64,000 bases of DNA, from assembly GCA_016791105.1 (NCBI GenBank), contig JAEUNM010000037.1, positions 1 through 64,000 of the forward strand, in the 5' to 3' direction. The position numbers were made by a program, and so were the translations under genes. The stretch is from Rhodocyclaceae bacterium (GTDB lineage Bacteria > Pseudomonadota > Gammaproteobacteria > Burkholderiales > Rhodocyclaceae). The notes below the pieces were generated by a model. That model did no database searches, was not told the DNA's origin, and saw nothing but the letters and a program-made list of their open reading frames with translations. Every line of letters begins with the position of its first letter. Position 1 is the stretch's first letter. Below, in pieces: positions 43,086-52,910 of the stretch.

Positions 43086-46016
43086 TCAATAAGGCCCGAA
43101 CAGCCACACCAGGAATAGCACCCACAGGACGAATGCTGCAGCCTGCACGGCGGGCGGCAGGCGCGAGCGCCTGGGCGCCGCTGCGGCGGCATCGACTTCT
43201 TTATCGACCGCAGATTCGGCGGCGGCACTGGTGGTGGACGTGGCCGTACCAGCCTGCACCGGAGCCGCTTGCACCGGCTGCGCGTTCTGCACGCGCCCCA
43301 GGCCGGCCGGCAGTTGCATGATTTTCGCCTCGTCGTAGCCTTGCCCCTGCATGCGTTCGAGCATGGAACGCAATAGCCGGTCCAGCGCCAGGTCCACATT
43401 CATGGGCTGCGGCCAGGGGGCCAGGGTCGCGGCAAGCAAAGGATGCGACAGGGCGGGATTTTCCAGCCCCAGTTTTTCGCGCAGTTTCAACATGAGTACC
43501 AGCGCAATCGGCAGGCCGCAAAATTCGCCGGCCGGCACCTGTTCGGTATGTTCCGTGCAGGCTGCTTCCAGCAAAGGTTTCAGATCGGCGGCTTCGAGCT
43601 GACACCAGCGCTCGCCCTGCAGCAATGCCTCAAGTTTCGCCGCTTTGGGGCCGGCCGGCAGCGGCGGCGCGGGCAGATCGAGAAATTGCGCGAATAGTGT
43701 AAAAATCGCCCTGCTGTCGGGCGCCATATTGCTGCGATAGGCCGCCCCCGATTGCCACAAGTCGCACAGCAGGCGCGCCAGGGCGTAGGCCGATTGTTCG
43801 CAGCCCGCCACCAGACCCAATGCGACATGCCGTATGTCGTCCGGCTGGAGGGCGAATTGGGCCGCATCCAGCCCGCGCGCGGCGGCTTGCTTCAAACGAT
43901 GCAGGCCGATCATCAGGACGATGCGCATCAGCGCGTGGGCGCGGCGCGCCTGCGCCCAGTCCGGCGCCTGCCCGCGCGCGCGGGCACGCTCCACTTCGGC
44001 CAGATGCAGGCGCGCAAGGTCGCGCAATTCGAGATCCAGCCCCCATTCCCATTCCAGCGGAGCCGGCTGGCAATCCGGCTCGAAACCCGGATGGCCGGTC
44101 GCCAACATGATGGCGATGTGGTCCTCCGGCGCACCGTCGGCGACATAGGCGGACACGGCGTCGCGGCGCGCGTCTAGCGCCTGTTGGTCGGCGGCGGCGC
44201 GCGGCTGCGCCAGGGCGGCCCAGGTTTTTTCCCAGGCCTTGCGCGCTTCCTCGCGCTCCGGGCCGCGCCACAGATCGAGCAAGGCATCGGGCCACCAGCG
44301 CGCCGGCAGGACCATGACGCAGCCCGGATGGTCCTCACTTACCAGCACCGGTAACAAGCCGGCGCCGAGCTTGCCGCCGGGCAGGTGGCGGCGCTCGAAA
44401 TACACCGAGGTAAATTGCAGCCCGCAGTGCGAAATGCTTTCCGGTACGGACAAGCCCATGGGGCGCGGCGACGGGTCATCGGCATGGCCGGCCAAAGTAA
44501 GTCCGCCTTCCGACGCGACGGCTGCAACCGGTTGCACCAATTCCGCGCGCAGCACGCGGGCGCGCGCCGCGGCGTCCTGCAATTCTTGCGCCGAGGCACG
44601 GCCGGCCGGATCGTAAATGACTTCGCCGGCCGCACCTTGGTCGCCGTGTTTGTGCAAGGCGCGGTCCGCCTCCACCACATGTCCCCACACCACGCGGCCT
44701 TGGCGCAGCAAGGCCGGCATGGCCACGAACGCAGCCATCAGCGGATCGCGCGGCATCCACTCCGGCAAGCGCATTTTCGGGTAGGCGAAATCGGCCGGCG
44801 GCAGCGCGGCGACAAGCACGGCGATGTCCAGATCGGCAAGCCGTATGTCCGCGAGCGGGTGCGGGTCACTGTCCGGCGACGCCGTCCGGTTGCCATCATT
44901 GGCGGCTTTCTGTTCCAGCGCGGCGGCTTGCTGGCGGACGCGCATGGCCAGATTTTCCGGCTCGTTCTCGTCCGCGAAACTGGCGGCCCACAGACCCGGC
45001 GGCATGAAACTATCGATGCCGGCGAAAAATCCGGCTTCCAGCAAGGCCAGGTCCTCACGCCGGCCGGAGGACTCCAGCACGCGCGCCTGATGCAGCGCGA
45101 ACCCGCCGGGCAGGTGGGCAGCACGATAGGGCACGCCGATCACGGCGCGCGCCGGCGGATCGTAGCTGTGTGCTTCGAGCAGCAGCGCGTCACAGCGAAA
45201 CCGCGGCAAATTGAGCACACCAGGGTATGCAAGCACGCCGGCGCGCTGTTTGGCGTCGGCTGCGCCGAGCCGGGCGCGGCAGGCGGCGAGAGGATCCCCG
45301 CCACCTGCCGCCGCGCCATCCAGAATGATGCGCGCGCCGTCCTGTGCTTCCAGCGCCAGCAGCGGCTCGGCCGGTGCGCCGGCTTCCAGGCTCATGCGGC
45401 AGCACATTGCGAAATGCGCGCCGGCCAGGCTGCCAAGCCGATAAAGCGCAGACGTGCGCGCATCGGCCGCGGACGTGGACATCGCAGCCCCCGACGCGGG
45501 CGGACGCAATAGCGGCAATTGCGCGCTGCGCTGCATGGCTTCGCTGGCCGCCGCGAGTACGCCGCGCTCGCCTGGGGTTTCGAACAATAGTTCCAGCAGA
45601 ATGGCGAGCGGCCGAAAATGCCCCGCGCAGCGGCCGCGTTCCCAGAAGGTACAGATGATGGAGGACGAATAGTGCGCCGGCAGCGCGGCGATTTCCGCGG
45701 CCGACAACACGCCGCGCAATTCGTCGCGATAGAACCAGCGCACCGCCTGCAGGCGATAGCGCGCCACCGCGGTGCCGATATAGAAACACAGCAGGAATAC
45801 GAAATTGCGGTTCGGCACCTGCTGCAGGAAGGCGCGGAATTCCGGCGCCGACTGTTGCCGTATGCGGCGCAAAAGGTGGTCGATGCGCTCCAGGCTGTCG
45901 GCCGAATAATCCAGATTGGCCTCACCCAGTGCACTGCGAAACGCCAGCCCATCGGGCAAATCTTCCCCGGCATGGAAACGCCGCAGCCAGGACGCGGCTA
46001 GTTCTGTGGCAGACAT
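43086..46016 (-). CDS. Large tail-anchored protein of unknown function
   Basis: A 976-residue protein that I do not recognise. The N-terminus (LDYSADSLERIDHLLRRIR; VPNRNFVFLLCFYIGTAVARY) looks like a conserved alpha-helical domain. The middle contains two acidic/tryptophan-rich domains (RLPEWMPRDPLMAAFVAMP; HPGCVMVLPARWWPDALLDL), the second resembling the fold of small immunity/SUFU-like proteins only in composition. After an Ala/Thr-rich linker the chain ends in a single hydrophobic helix (VQAAAFVLWVLFLVWLFGPY) with no residues behind it. This makes it a predicted C-tail-anchored inner-membrane protein with a large cytoplasmic domain. No operon partner. Confidence 0.6.
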   Translation of the reverse strand: MSATELAASWLRRFHAGEDLPDGLAFRSALGEANLDYSADSLERIDHLLRRIRQQSAPEFRAFLQQVPNRNFVFLLCFYIGTAVARYRLQAVRWFYRDELRGVLSAAEIAALPAHYSSSIICTFWERGRCAGHFRPLAILLELLFETPGERGVLAAASEAMQRSAQLPLLRPPASGAAMSTSAADARTSALYRLGSLAGAHFAMCCRMSLEAGAPAEPLLALEAQDGARIILDGAAAGGGDPLAACRARLGAADAKQRAGVLAYPGVLNLPRFRCDALLLEAHSYDPPARAVIGVPYRAAHLPGGFALHQARVLESSGRREDLALLEAGFFAGIDSFMPPGLWAASFADENEPENLAMRVRQQAAALEQKAANDGNRTASPDSDPHPLADIRLADLDIAVLVAALPPADFAYPKMRLPEWMPRDPLMAAFVAMPALLRQGRVVWGHVVEADRALHKHGDQGAAGEVIYDPAGRASAQELQDAAARARVLRAELVQPVAAVASEGGLTLAGHADDPSPRPMGLSVPESISHCGLQFTSVYFERRHLPGGKLGAGLLPVLVSEDHPGCVMVLPARWWPDALLDLWRGPEREEARKAWEKTWAALAQPRAAADQQALDARRDAVSAYVADGAPEDHIAIMLATGHPGFEPDCQPAPLEWEWGLDLELRDLARLHLAEVERARARGQAPDWAQARRAHALMRIVLMIGLHRLKQAAARGLDAAQFALQPDDIRHVALGLVAGCEQSAYALARLLCDLWQSGAAYRSNMAPDSRAIFTLFAQFLDLPAPPLPAGPKAAKLEALLQGERWCQLEAADLKPLLEAACTEHTEQVPAGEFCGLPIALVLMLKLREKLGLENPALSHPLLAATLAPWPQPMNVDLALDRLLRSMLERMQGQGYDEAKIMQLPAGLGRVQNAQPVQAAPVQAGTATSTTSAAAESAVDKEVDAAAAAPRRSRLPPAVQAAAFVLWVLFLVWLFGPY

Positions 46017-46254
46017 GAATCGACGCCCCGACGCATGAAAGGTATACGTTGCCGCAAATTATAGCCGCAGAGGGGTCCGACGTATGCAACGGTGCCAAGC
46101 CACCGGCCAGGCGGAGGATGAGGGCGGCAGATTCCGCGCGGCGCCGGCGCGCCGCCCTCCTCCAGGCTTGCGGCGACGCGTTACCGAGTTGCGTTTAATT
46201 AACGGCGACAGAAATTGGCGCCTCATCCACCCGCTGACACAGCAGCCAGGCCCG

Positions 46255-46828
46255 TAAAGGCCCGTAGGGCGGATAAGCGCAGCGCAATCCGCCGTATGTG
46301 GACATTCAAGCTCCCCACGCGCCCGACTCCGCCGCGGGCTTATCGAGCCCACGCCCCCAAAGCGCGAGCCCCAAAGCGGCGCAACATTCAGCCGCGTATG
46401 GCAATTCAACCGCCCCATACGGCAGATCATCCCCGCCAAGGCCGCATGAAGCCCCCTGGATGTAGGGCGGATAAGCGCAGCGCAATCCGCCGTATGTGGA
46501 CATTCAAGCTCCCCACGCGCCCGATCCCGCGGCGGGCTTATCGAGCACCGTAGGTGCGGATAAGGGAAGCGCAATTCGCCGTATGTGGACATTCAAGCTC
46601 CCCACGCGCCCGATTCCGCCGCGGGCTTATCGAGCACCGTAGGTGCGGATAAGTGAAGCGCAATCCGCCGTATGCAAGCGTTCAACCCACCAGGCGCCCG
46701 GCCCCGCCGCAAACTTATCGAGCCGACGCCCCCCCAAGTTAATTTCCCAAACCGGCGCATCATTCAGCCGTGTGTGGCAATTCAACCGCCCCATACGGCG
46801 GATTGCGCTTCGCTTATCCGCCCTACGC
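46255..46828. repeat. Cluster of GGCGGATAAGCGCAGCG repeats (type D)
   Basis: Four head-to-tail copies, starting near 46264, 46462, 46551 and 46638, share GGCGGATAAGCGCAGCGCAA, TGGACATTCAAGCTCCCC and GCGGGCTTATCGAGC. A fifth partial copy at 46795-46828 is inverted. Each start can form a hairpin (GGCGGAT / ATCCGCC). The cluster fills the gap between two minus-strand genes. Confidence 0.85.
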
Positions 46829-46876
46829 CGGGACGCCGCGAATCCACGCTCCTGCCAAAAATTCGGGCGTGCAAAC

Positions 46877-48358
46877 TTACCTCAGTGCAACGCTGGCGCG
46901 CTTCCAGAGGGCATCTTGCCAGCGCTGGAACACGGCCAGCCCAGCAGGTTCGGGCGCCTGGTGCTGTACGGCCAGCGTAGCCGTATCGAGCACTTCGAAA
47001 CTGCGGCGATATTTGCCTTCGCTGCGCGCTTCGCGCGCGATCAGCATTTGCGACCCATTGGGCGCCCAGCCGGCGAATTCGATATAACCCAGTCCCGGGT
47101 CGCCCGCGGTTGGAGGCAGTACGTCCACCGCCCATGCCCCGTCGCGCATTCTGAACACCCATAATTCGCGCCAGCCGTCCAGCGGTTGTACGGCCAGCGC
47201 CAGCGCGCTACCACGCTTATCCACCGCGGCGGAGGCGGTCCACACCATGCCATAGGTGCAGCGTGCCAGCAGTGGTTTAGTCACGTCGTGCTCGACATCA
47301 AGCAGCGCCACGCAGGTTTCGCCCGGCTGTCCTTTAGTGGTCACAACGGATAGCCGTGTCGGCGCCGCGGCGGGCGGCAGGGCGGCCCAGCGCACGGCAT
47401 TCGCGCGCATCGCGGCGTCGTTATAATCCGGTAAATATTCGTCCGGCAGTTCGCTCTTTGCAACCGAGGCCAGTTCCCCCAGCGCACGCTCCGCCGCTGC
47501 CGCAGCGCTCGCGTCACCGCTGCGCGCACGCGCAAAAGCGACGCTGCTCCACACCGAAGCGCGGCGCAATAACAAGCGGTTTTTCAACCAGGGCGGGAGA
47601 CTATCGGTAGCGACGCGATCCAGCAATTCGGCGCGCTGCTCGTTCAGACGCGCGCGTTCCTGCAAACTGATGGCGTGATCGGTGCATTCGGCGCGCGTCA
47701 GTGCCAGTGCTGCCGTGGCGCGCCGCTCCAAGCGCGGGTCCGCCGCCAGCACGCGCTGGAAGGCGTCGCCGGTGTAACAAATATGCATGCGGCCGCCCTG
47801 TTCGTAACTTTTGAATGCGATGCCCAGATATGCCGCCGCTTCGAGTTGCTCGGTCGCCGCGGCCTCGCCGGGTTTGCCCGCTGCCAGGCCTAGCGAGGCG
47901 CGCCGCGCCAGGCGTTCGGCCAGCGTGCCCAGCGCGTCGAAAGCGTCCAGCCCGTCCACGCCCTTCAGTTGTTCTGCCGGTGCTGCCTGGATCCAGGCAG
48001 CGGCGTATGCCAGCCCCAGCGCTTCGGCGCCAGGCTGGTCGCGCAGGTGGCGCAGTACCTCCAGCAGGGCAGGCGCTGCGTCGTTACTCAGTTGCATGCG
48101 GTGCAGGCGATCGGCACGGATATAACCCGCGCGCTCGCGTCGATGGTCATATACCTGCAGATAGTTCATGCGTTCGCCACGAATTTCGACGACGTCGCCG
48201 GCCGTGAGCAAGGCCTGTTGCTGCGCCCCGTCGCGCGGCCCGGCGCGTAGCGCGGTGTGGTCCAGATTCACGATGGCGATCGGATAGTCCGCGCCGGCCG
48301 CCTGGGCGTTGGCGATTCCGGCAGCGGCGACCAGCGCGGCGAGCAGTTTGCGAGCCAT
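46877..48358 (-). CDS. Secreted SH3-like domain protein
   Basis: A 493-residue exported protein: signal peptide MARKLLAALVAAAGIANAQA, then a bacterial SH3-like domain (about 25-90; TALRAGPRDGAQQQALLTAG, VVEIRGERMNYLQVYDHRRE), a long helical TPR-like middle and a C-terminal beta-rich part with propeller-like strands (GWRELWVFRMRDGAWAVDVL, GYIEFAGWAPNGSQMLIARE). SH3-like domains of this type often bind peptidoglycan or partner proteins in the periplasm. The start lies 2 bp after the SPFH gene stop on the same strand, so they form an operon and probably work together. Function otherwise unknown. Confidence 0.65.
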   Translation of the reverse strand: MARKLLAALVAAAGIANAQAAGADYPIAIVNLDHTALRAGPRDGAQQQALLTAGDVVEIRGERMNYLQVYDHRRERAGYIRADRLHRMQLSNDAAPALLEVLRHLRDQPGAEALGLAYAAAWIQAAPAEQLKGVDGLDAFDALGTLAERLARRASLGLAAGKPGEAAATEQLEAAAYLGIAFKSYEQGGRMHICYTGDAFQRVLAADPRLERRATAALALTRAECTDHAISLQERARLNEQRAELLDRVATDSLPPWLKNRLLLRRASVWSSVAFARARSGDASAAAAAERALGELASVAKSELPDEYLPDYNDAAMRANAVRWAALPPAAAPTRLSVVTTKGQPGETCVALLDVEHDVTKPLLARCTYGMVWTASAAVDKRGSALALAVQPLDGWRELWVFRMRDGAWAVDVLPPTAGDPGLGYIEFAGWAPNGSQMLIAREARSEGKYRRSFEVLDTATLAVQHQAPEPAGLAVFQRWQDALWKRASVALR

Positions 48359-48360
48359 GA

Positions 48361-49659
48361 TCAGCGCTCCTCCGGCGCGTCCGCCGGCTCGGCGGCCGGC
48401 AGCGAGGTCCGTGCCGCCGGCATACCGCCATTGCCGTGCAGCAAGGCGGCACTGATGATGCGGCCGTCGGTGGAAGGCGGCGCCACGATCACCTGAATTT
48501 TGTCCGACAGCTTTTCCGCCAGCGTGCGCTCCACCAGCAACGGGTGGCGCATCAAGGCGGCGCCTTCACGCTCCATCTGATCGGTGCTCACCTTGGCCAT
48601 GCGCTCGGCGCGATATACCTCGGCGTCGGCCAGTTTCTGCCGCGCCTCGGCTTCGCCCTGAGCTTCGATACGGCGTGCCGCTGCGGCGGCTTCGGCGTTC
48701 TTGATGCGCGCCACCTTTTCCGCTTCGGCCTCGAGCTGGCGCTGTTCGATCTGGCGCTGTTTGAACGGCAGCACGTGTTTCATGGCTTCTTCCTGCGCCT
48801 TGGCGGCGATCACCTGTTCATTGGCCTGGGCGGCGGCGGCGGTTTCGCGGCGCACGCGGTCCGCCTCGGCCTCCAGTTCGGTTTCGCGCACCCGTTTGGC
48901 TTTCAGTTCCAGCGTGTATTGCAGCTTTTGCGTGGCCATTTCTTCCGCCAGCATGTCTTCCATGCTGCGTTTGTATTCCCGCGGCAGGTCGACCTTGCCA
49001 ATCAGCACACTGCGCAGCAGGATGCCGTCGGTGGCGAGGCGGGATTTCAGCTCCGCCTCCACCGCCTGCTGAATGTCGGCGCGTTTGGTGGAAAAGATTT
49101 CCTTCACGGTATAGCGCGAAAACACCTTGTAAATCACGCTCTGCAGGGCCGGCTGGACGACGCCGGTTTCCAGGTTGGGCGGCAGGCTGGTGGCGTTTTG
49201 CGCAATCCTGGCCGGGTCCAGCGCATAGCGCACCGACAGATCGACGCCCAGCGACAGACCTTCGCTGGACTGCAGCGGCGCCGGGCCGTCGGCACTGGCG
49301 ATTTCGGATGGCCGGTAATTGCGGTCGCGCAGCGAAAACGTGGAGAAGGCGTGCAGCCCCGGCAGCACCAGCACATTGCCTTCGCGCCATTCGCTGAGGC
49401 TACCGTCCAGGGTGTTGATGCGCACACCCAGTTCACCAGCCCCTACCGTCTGCATGGGCGGATGGCGCACGAATTGATAGCCGGCCGCGGCGATGACGGC
49501 GCCGCCCAGCAGCAGCGCCAGCAGGCGCGGGTTGAACGTAATGGGCTGCCGAGCCGCCGCTGGCGCGGGCGCAATTTCCGTATCGCCAGCCTCGGTTTGC
49601 GGGCGGCGCGCGAAGGCATTGCGAATTGCCGCGGCGATCTGGTTGAGCTTTTGCAACAT
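48361..49659 (-). CDS. SPFH/band-7 (prohibitin-like) membrane protein
   Basis: A 432-residue protein with one N-terminal transmembrane helix (about 49-67, LLALLLGGAVIAAAGYQFV). A prohibitin-type SPFH domain follows (VGAGELGVRI, EGNVLVLPGLHAFSTF, DLSVRYALDP, VYKVFSRYTVKEIF-like stretch), then a long Ala/Glu-rich coiled coil (about 235-370) and a flexible tail. SPFH proteins assemble into cage-like oligomers at the membrane and often act with proteases such as FtsH. I chose ATG 49659 because AGGAAAGGAAG precedes it; longer starts lack this and add an implausible N-terminus. It is the first gene of the pair with the SH3-like protein and divergent from the two-component genes. Confidence 0.8.
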   Translation of the reverse strand: MLQKLNQIAAAIRNAFARRPQTEAGDTEIAPAPAAARQPITFNPRLLALLLGGAVIAAAGYQFVRHPPMQTVGAGELGVRINTLDGSLSEWREGNVLVLPGLHAFSTFSLRDRNYRPSEIASADGPAPLQSSEGLSLGVDLSVRYALDPARIAQNATSLPPNLETGVVQPALQSVIYKVFSRYTVKEIFSTKRADIQQAVEAELKSRLATDGILLRSVLIGKVDLPREYKRSMEDMLAEEMATQKLQYTLELKAKRVRETELEAEADRVRRETAAAAQANEQVIAAKAQEEAMKHVLPFKQRQIEQRQLEAEAEKVARIKNAEAAAAARRIEAQGEAEARQKLADAEVYRAERMAKVSTDQMEREGAALMRHPLLVERTLAEKLSDKIQVIVAPPSTDGRIISAALLHGNGGMPAARTSLPAAEPADAPEER

Positions 49660-49691
49660 GGTGGCTTCCTTTCCTGACTGGTTGGATTCGG

Positions 49692-49816
49692 GCGGAAGCC
49701 GTGCTGTGCGCCGCTTCCGTACTGCCCATTTTTGCCATTGCGCCCGGAAGCAACAATGCGGTATGCGGGGCTTTGTGCTCACGCGTGCGGAAGCCCGCTT
49801 CCGGGCGCGGAAGAAA
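49692..49816. promoter_or_regulatory. Cluster of CGGAAGC motifs in the divergent promoter region
   Basis: The 7-mer CGGAAGC or its complement GCTTCCG occurs at 49693, 49713 (inverted), 49745, 49788 and 49797 (inverted), with a near match (CGGAAGA) at 49808. Two of them form the palindrome CGGAAGCCCGCTTCCG at 49788-49803. The cluster lies between the SPFH operon and the response regulator gene. A binding site array for that regulator is the simplest reading. Confidence 0.55.
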
Positions 49817-49879
49817 AACTCACAGCGGTAGCGGCCCGCCGGTCCGATAATGCCGAGCGACAGGTACACGGAGCGCGCC

Positions 49880-50593
49880 ATGACCAAAGTGGCATTGATC
49901 GAAGACGACCATCCCACCAGCAGGCAACTCGCCGGCTGGATACACGCGGCGCGCCCCGAAGTGCGCATAGACCAGTGGTTCAGCCGCGACGACGCCGAAG
50001 CCGCGCTGGCGCGCGAGCATTACGACATGGTGGTGCTCGACATCGAATTGGGGCGCGAGCGCAATGCCGGCGTGGCGCTCATCAACGCCATCAACAAAAA
50101 TAAACAGGGCACGCCGGTGCTGGTGGTGTCGGCCATGCCGGCGGCCATTTACCGCGGCATCATGAAAGCGCTGGACGCCTGGGATTACCTGCAGAAAACC
50201 ACCTTCAGCGAGGCCGATTTCATCGACACCTTTCTCGAAATGCTGCGCGCCGCGCGCCAGCGTCAGTCGGAACACATGGAACCGGCGGCCGCCGAAGAAC
50301 TGTTGCTGGACCCGCTCTGGCAGCGCACCCCCACCTGGCGCGGAGAGCGCATCAATCTGCCGCTCACCGCACAGCGCATCCTGGCCGCGCTGTATCAGAA
50401 ACAAGGGGAAGTGGTTTCTTACGAACAACTATTCGAGGTCGTCAAAAGCGGCCGCAACCGCGATAACGTGCGCAAGCACGTAAGCAGCATACGCGACGCC
50501 TTCCGCGACATAGACCCGGATTTCGACGCCATCGAAAACGTACCGATGCGCGGCTTTCGCTGGGTGGGCACTGGCCGCGCGCGCGGGCGATGA
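49880..50593 (+). CDS. Two-component response regulator, OmpR-type
   Basis: A 237-residue regulator. The receiver domain (1-125) has the acidic pocket at IEDDH, the phosphoacceptor Asp54 in VVLDIEL, and the conserved Ser and Lys (VVSAMP; DYLQKTTF). The C-terminal part (about 145-230) is a winged-helix DNA-binding domain (LPLTAQRILAALYQKQGEVV, NRDNVRKHVSSIRDAF). The start at 49880 is set by GGAG upstream and by homology to the usual receiver start. Its stop overlaps the kinase start by 4 bp (ATGA), so they are translationally coupled. The target may be the divergent SPFH operon, suggested by the CGGAAGC cluster. Confidence 0.85.
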   Translation: MTKVALIEDDHPTSRQLAGWIHAARPEVRIDQWFSRDDAEAALAREHYDMVVLDIELGRERNAGVALINAINKNKQGTPVLVVSAMPAAIYRGIMKALDAWDYLQKTTFSEADFIDTFLEMLRAARQRQSEHMEPAAAEELLLDPLWQRTPTWRGERINLPLTAQRILAALYQKQGEVVSYEQLFEVVKSGRNRDNVRKHVSSIRDAFRDIDPDFDAIENVPMRGFRWVGTGRARGR

Positions 50594-52680
50594 AATTTCC
50601 CGGCTTCGAACTGCCGGCACTGAGCGTGCCGCGCCTGCCGCTCGCGGCATTCCGCGGCCGCCTCATATTCCGTGGCGCCTTCTGCCTGTTGGTGCTGGCC
50701 ACACTGGCCCTGGCGGCAGCCCTGCTGCAGGAAGAAAAGCAGCGCAGTTATCAGAACTATCGGCAGAGCTTTTCGAAAACCGAGGCGGAAATTCTGGCGC
50801 GCCTGCGCCATCCGGCCGGCCAGCTTGCCCTGCTCAACCCCGGCTCGGGCGGCACCGCGGACGGTGTGCGCCCGCTGCTGCTGCCCTATGGCGCGATCGA
50901 TTTCGACGACCAGTACAAAGCCCAGCAGGCCGTGGAACTGGCCGGCTGTTCGGTGCGTTATGCCGGTGGCGGCGCGCTGTGCGCGGCGGTGGGCAACAAC
51001 CCCTATGCCGGCGGCTTCATCTACCTGGTCGGCAGTTTCGTGAGCGGCCCGCTCGCCAGCCACTCGCCGGGGCAACTCGATCTGGAAGGTGTGCATCGCG
51101 TAAACATAGAACTTGCCATGCGCGGCACCACGGAAAGCTGGATCGCGCCTTACGAAGCGCTGCCCGAGCGCGGCACCGGGTCGCGCGGGCGGCTGGCCGG
51201 CTATGCCGGCAGCAGCACAGAACTAAGCAGCGGCGTGCGCCCGGTGCGCGACTTTCGCGGCTGGCTGTGGAGCGGCGAATGCGCCGACGCGGACGATCAC
51301 GAGCCCGATTGTGCGCGCCGCATGCATTTTTCCGTGCGTCTGCCGGTCGATGCATTCCGCATCGCCGTGCTGCAAAAGCCGCGCCCGCTCTGGCCGCCGC
51401 CCGACCTCGATCAGATGCGCGTCAGCGTGAAGGTGTATGCGCCGGCGCGCGACGAGCCGATATTCGACAGCAGCTCAGCCGACGCCACGCCGCCGCCGGC
51501 GCTGGCGGATTTCGCACGCGACCTGCTGCCGGGCGAAACGCTGGCCATACGCAAGGCCGGCCGCGACGGGCCGGACCTGTTCCGCCGCACGGCGGCCGAT
51601 GCGGGCGCCGAGCCGGCATCGCCCTGGCTGATGGATTTGGTGCGTGCGCTGCCGGTGGCGGACTATGCGAGTTCGATTACGGCGCACGATCTGGTAACCA
51701 CCGCGGCGGGCAATTTCGACATCCGGCTGGAAGGCGACGCACGCGGCGTGGAGCGCGGCCTGGCCGCGGTGGCGACGCGCATGTCCTGGTTCGTGGGCGC
51801 CATGCTGGCCGCGATAGTCACCGCCTGGCTGGTGATAGAACTATGGCTGGTGCGGCGCATCACGGCACTGACCAGGCGCGCCGCGGCGGTGTCCTACAAC
51901 ATGCAGGACGCCCAGGTGGAACGCCGTCTGGGCGAACTGGACGTATCGGACCTGCGCGGCCGCGACGAAATAGGCATATTGGCCGGCGGATTGGCCGACC
52001 TCTTGCAGCGCGTCAAGGAAGGCATGCGCCGCGAGCACATACGGGCCGTCCAGGAGCGCGACATGTGGCATGCCGTCGGCCACGAAATCATGTCGCCGCT
52101 GCAATCCCTTATGGTGCTGCATGCCGACGAAGGCGACCCGTCGCGCCGTTACGTCGCGCGCATGCAGCAGGCAGTGCGCGTGCTGTATGGCACGGCCTCG
52201 CCCAGCGAAGCGCTGGCGGCGGCGGATTTACAGGCCGAACCGCTGGATCTGGACGATTTTTTGCGCCAGGTGGCCGCCAATGCGCACTTTGCCGGCATAG
52301 AGGGCGTACGTTTTACACCCCTGGGCCGGCCCGTCATGGTGCGCGCCGACGAATATTCGCTCGAAGACGCCGTAACCCACCTGCTGCGCAACGCCGACCG
52401 CTATCGCCACGCCGGCACGCCCATAGTCCTGGGCCTGGCCGTCACGGCCGACGACGCCACGGTGAGTGTGCATAACAGCGGCCCGCACATAGACGCCAGC
52501 TTGATCGAGCGCATATTCGACTATGGCGTATCTGAGGCGGCCGCCGGCAGCAATGGCGAGCGGCGCGGCCAGGGCTTGTTCGTCGCCAAAACCTACCTCG
52601 CAAAAATGGGCGGCACGATATCGGCGGCGAATGCCGAGGACGGGGTGATATTCAGATTGGGTTTGCCGCGGGCAAACTGA
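50590..52680 (+). CDS. Sensor histidine kinase
   Basis: A 696-residue membrane kinase. TM1 is about 28-45 (FCLLVLATLALAAALL). A large periplasmic sensor region (about 46-395) contains several Cys (ELAGCSVRY, GECADADDHEPDC). TM2 is about 400-420 (FVGAMLAAIVTAWLVIELWLV), with a HAMP linker after it. The H-box WHAVGHEIMSP has the phospho-His at His498, and the HATPase_c domain follows (HLLRNADRYRHAG as N-box, GEERRGQGLF-like G-box). The long periplasmic part has no named domain. It pairs with the upstream response regulator through the ATGA overlap. The signal is unknown; the Cys pairs could form disulfides. Confidence 0.85.
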   Translation: MKFPGFELPALSVPRLPLAAFRGRLIFRGAFCLLVLATLALAAALLQEEKQRSYQNYRQSFSKTEAEILARLRHPAGQLALLNPGSGGTADGVRPLLLPYGAIDFDDQYKAQQAVELAGCSVRYAGGGALCAAVGNNPYAGGFIYLVGSFVSGPLASHSPGQLDLEGVHRVNIELAMRGTTESWIAPYEALPERGTGSRGRLAGYAGSSTELSSGVRPVRDFRGWLWSGECADADDHEPDCARRMHFSVRLPVDAFRIAVLQKPRPLWPPPDLDQMRVSVKVYAPARDEPIFDSSSADATPPPALADFARDLLPGETLAIRKAGRDGPDLFRRTAADAGAEPASPWLMDLVRALPVADYASSITAHDLVTTAAGNFDIRLEGDARGVERGLAAVATRMSWFVGAMLAAIVTAWLVIELWLVRRITALTRRAAAVSYNMQDAQVERRLGELDVSDLRGRDEIGILAGGLADLLQRVKEGMRREHIRAVQERDMWHAVGHEIMSPLQSLMVLHADEGDPSRRYVARMQQAVRVLYGTASPSEALAAADLQAEPLDLDDFLRQVAANAHFAGIEGVRFTPLGRPVMVRADEYSLEDAVTHLLRNADRYRHAGTPIVLGLAVTADDATVSVHNSGPHIDASLIERIFDYGVSEAAAGSNGERRGQGLFVAKTYLAKMGGTISAANAEDGVIFRLGLPRAN

Positions 52681-52910
52681 CTTGCGCCTGCTGACGCCAA
52701 CAATTCTCGCGTTCGCATCGGCCGCCGCAACGGTGTCGTTCCGCTGGCACGCCACAGCGCCCGATTTTGCCCGTGCAACATCGAGTTTGGTCGTGGCGGG
52801 CAATTCCACGTGGCGTGAGTGATTCCCGGCGCAAATCCGGCGTCGCAATCAAATCCTGCCCGCATGCCAGCAACGCGGCCTGTCGCGGCCCGGCAGTCCT
52901 GCCCAGCCAA

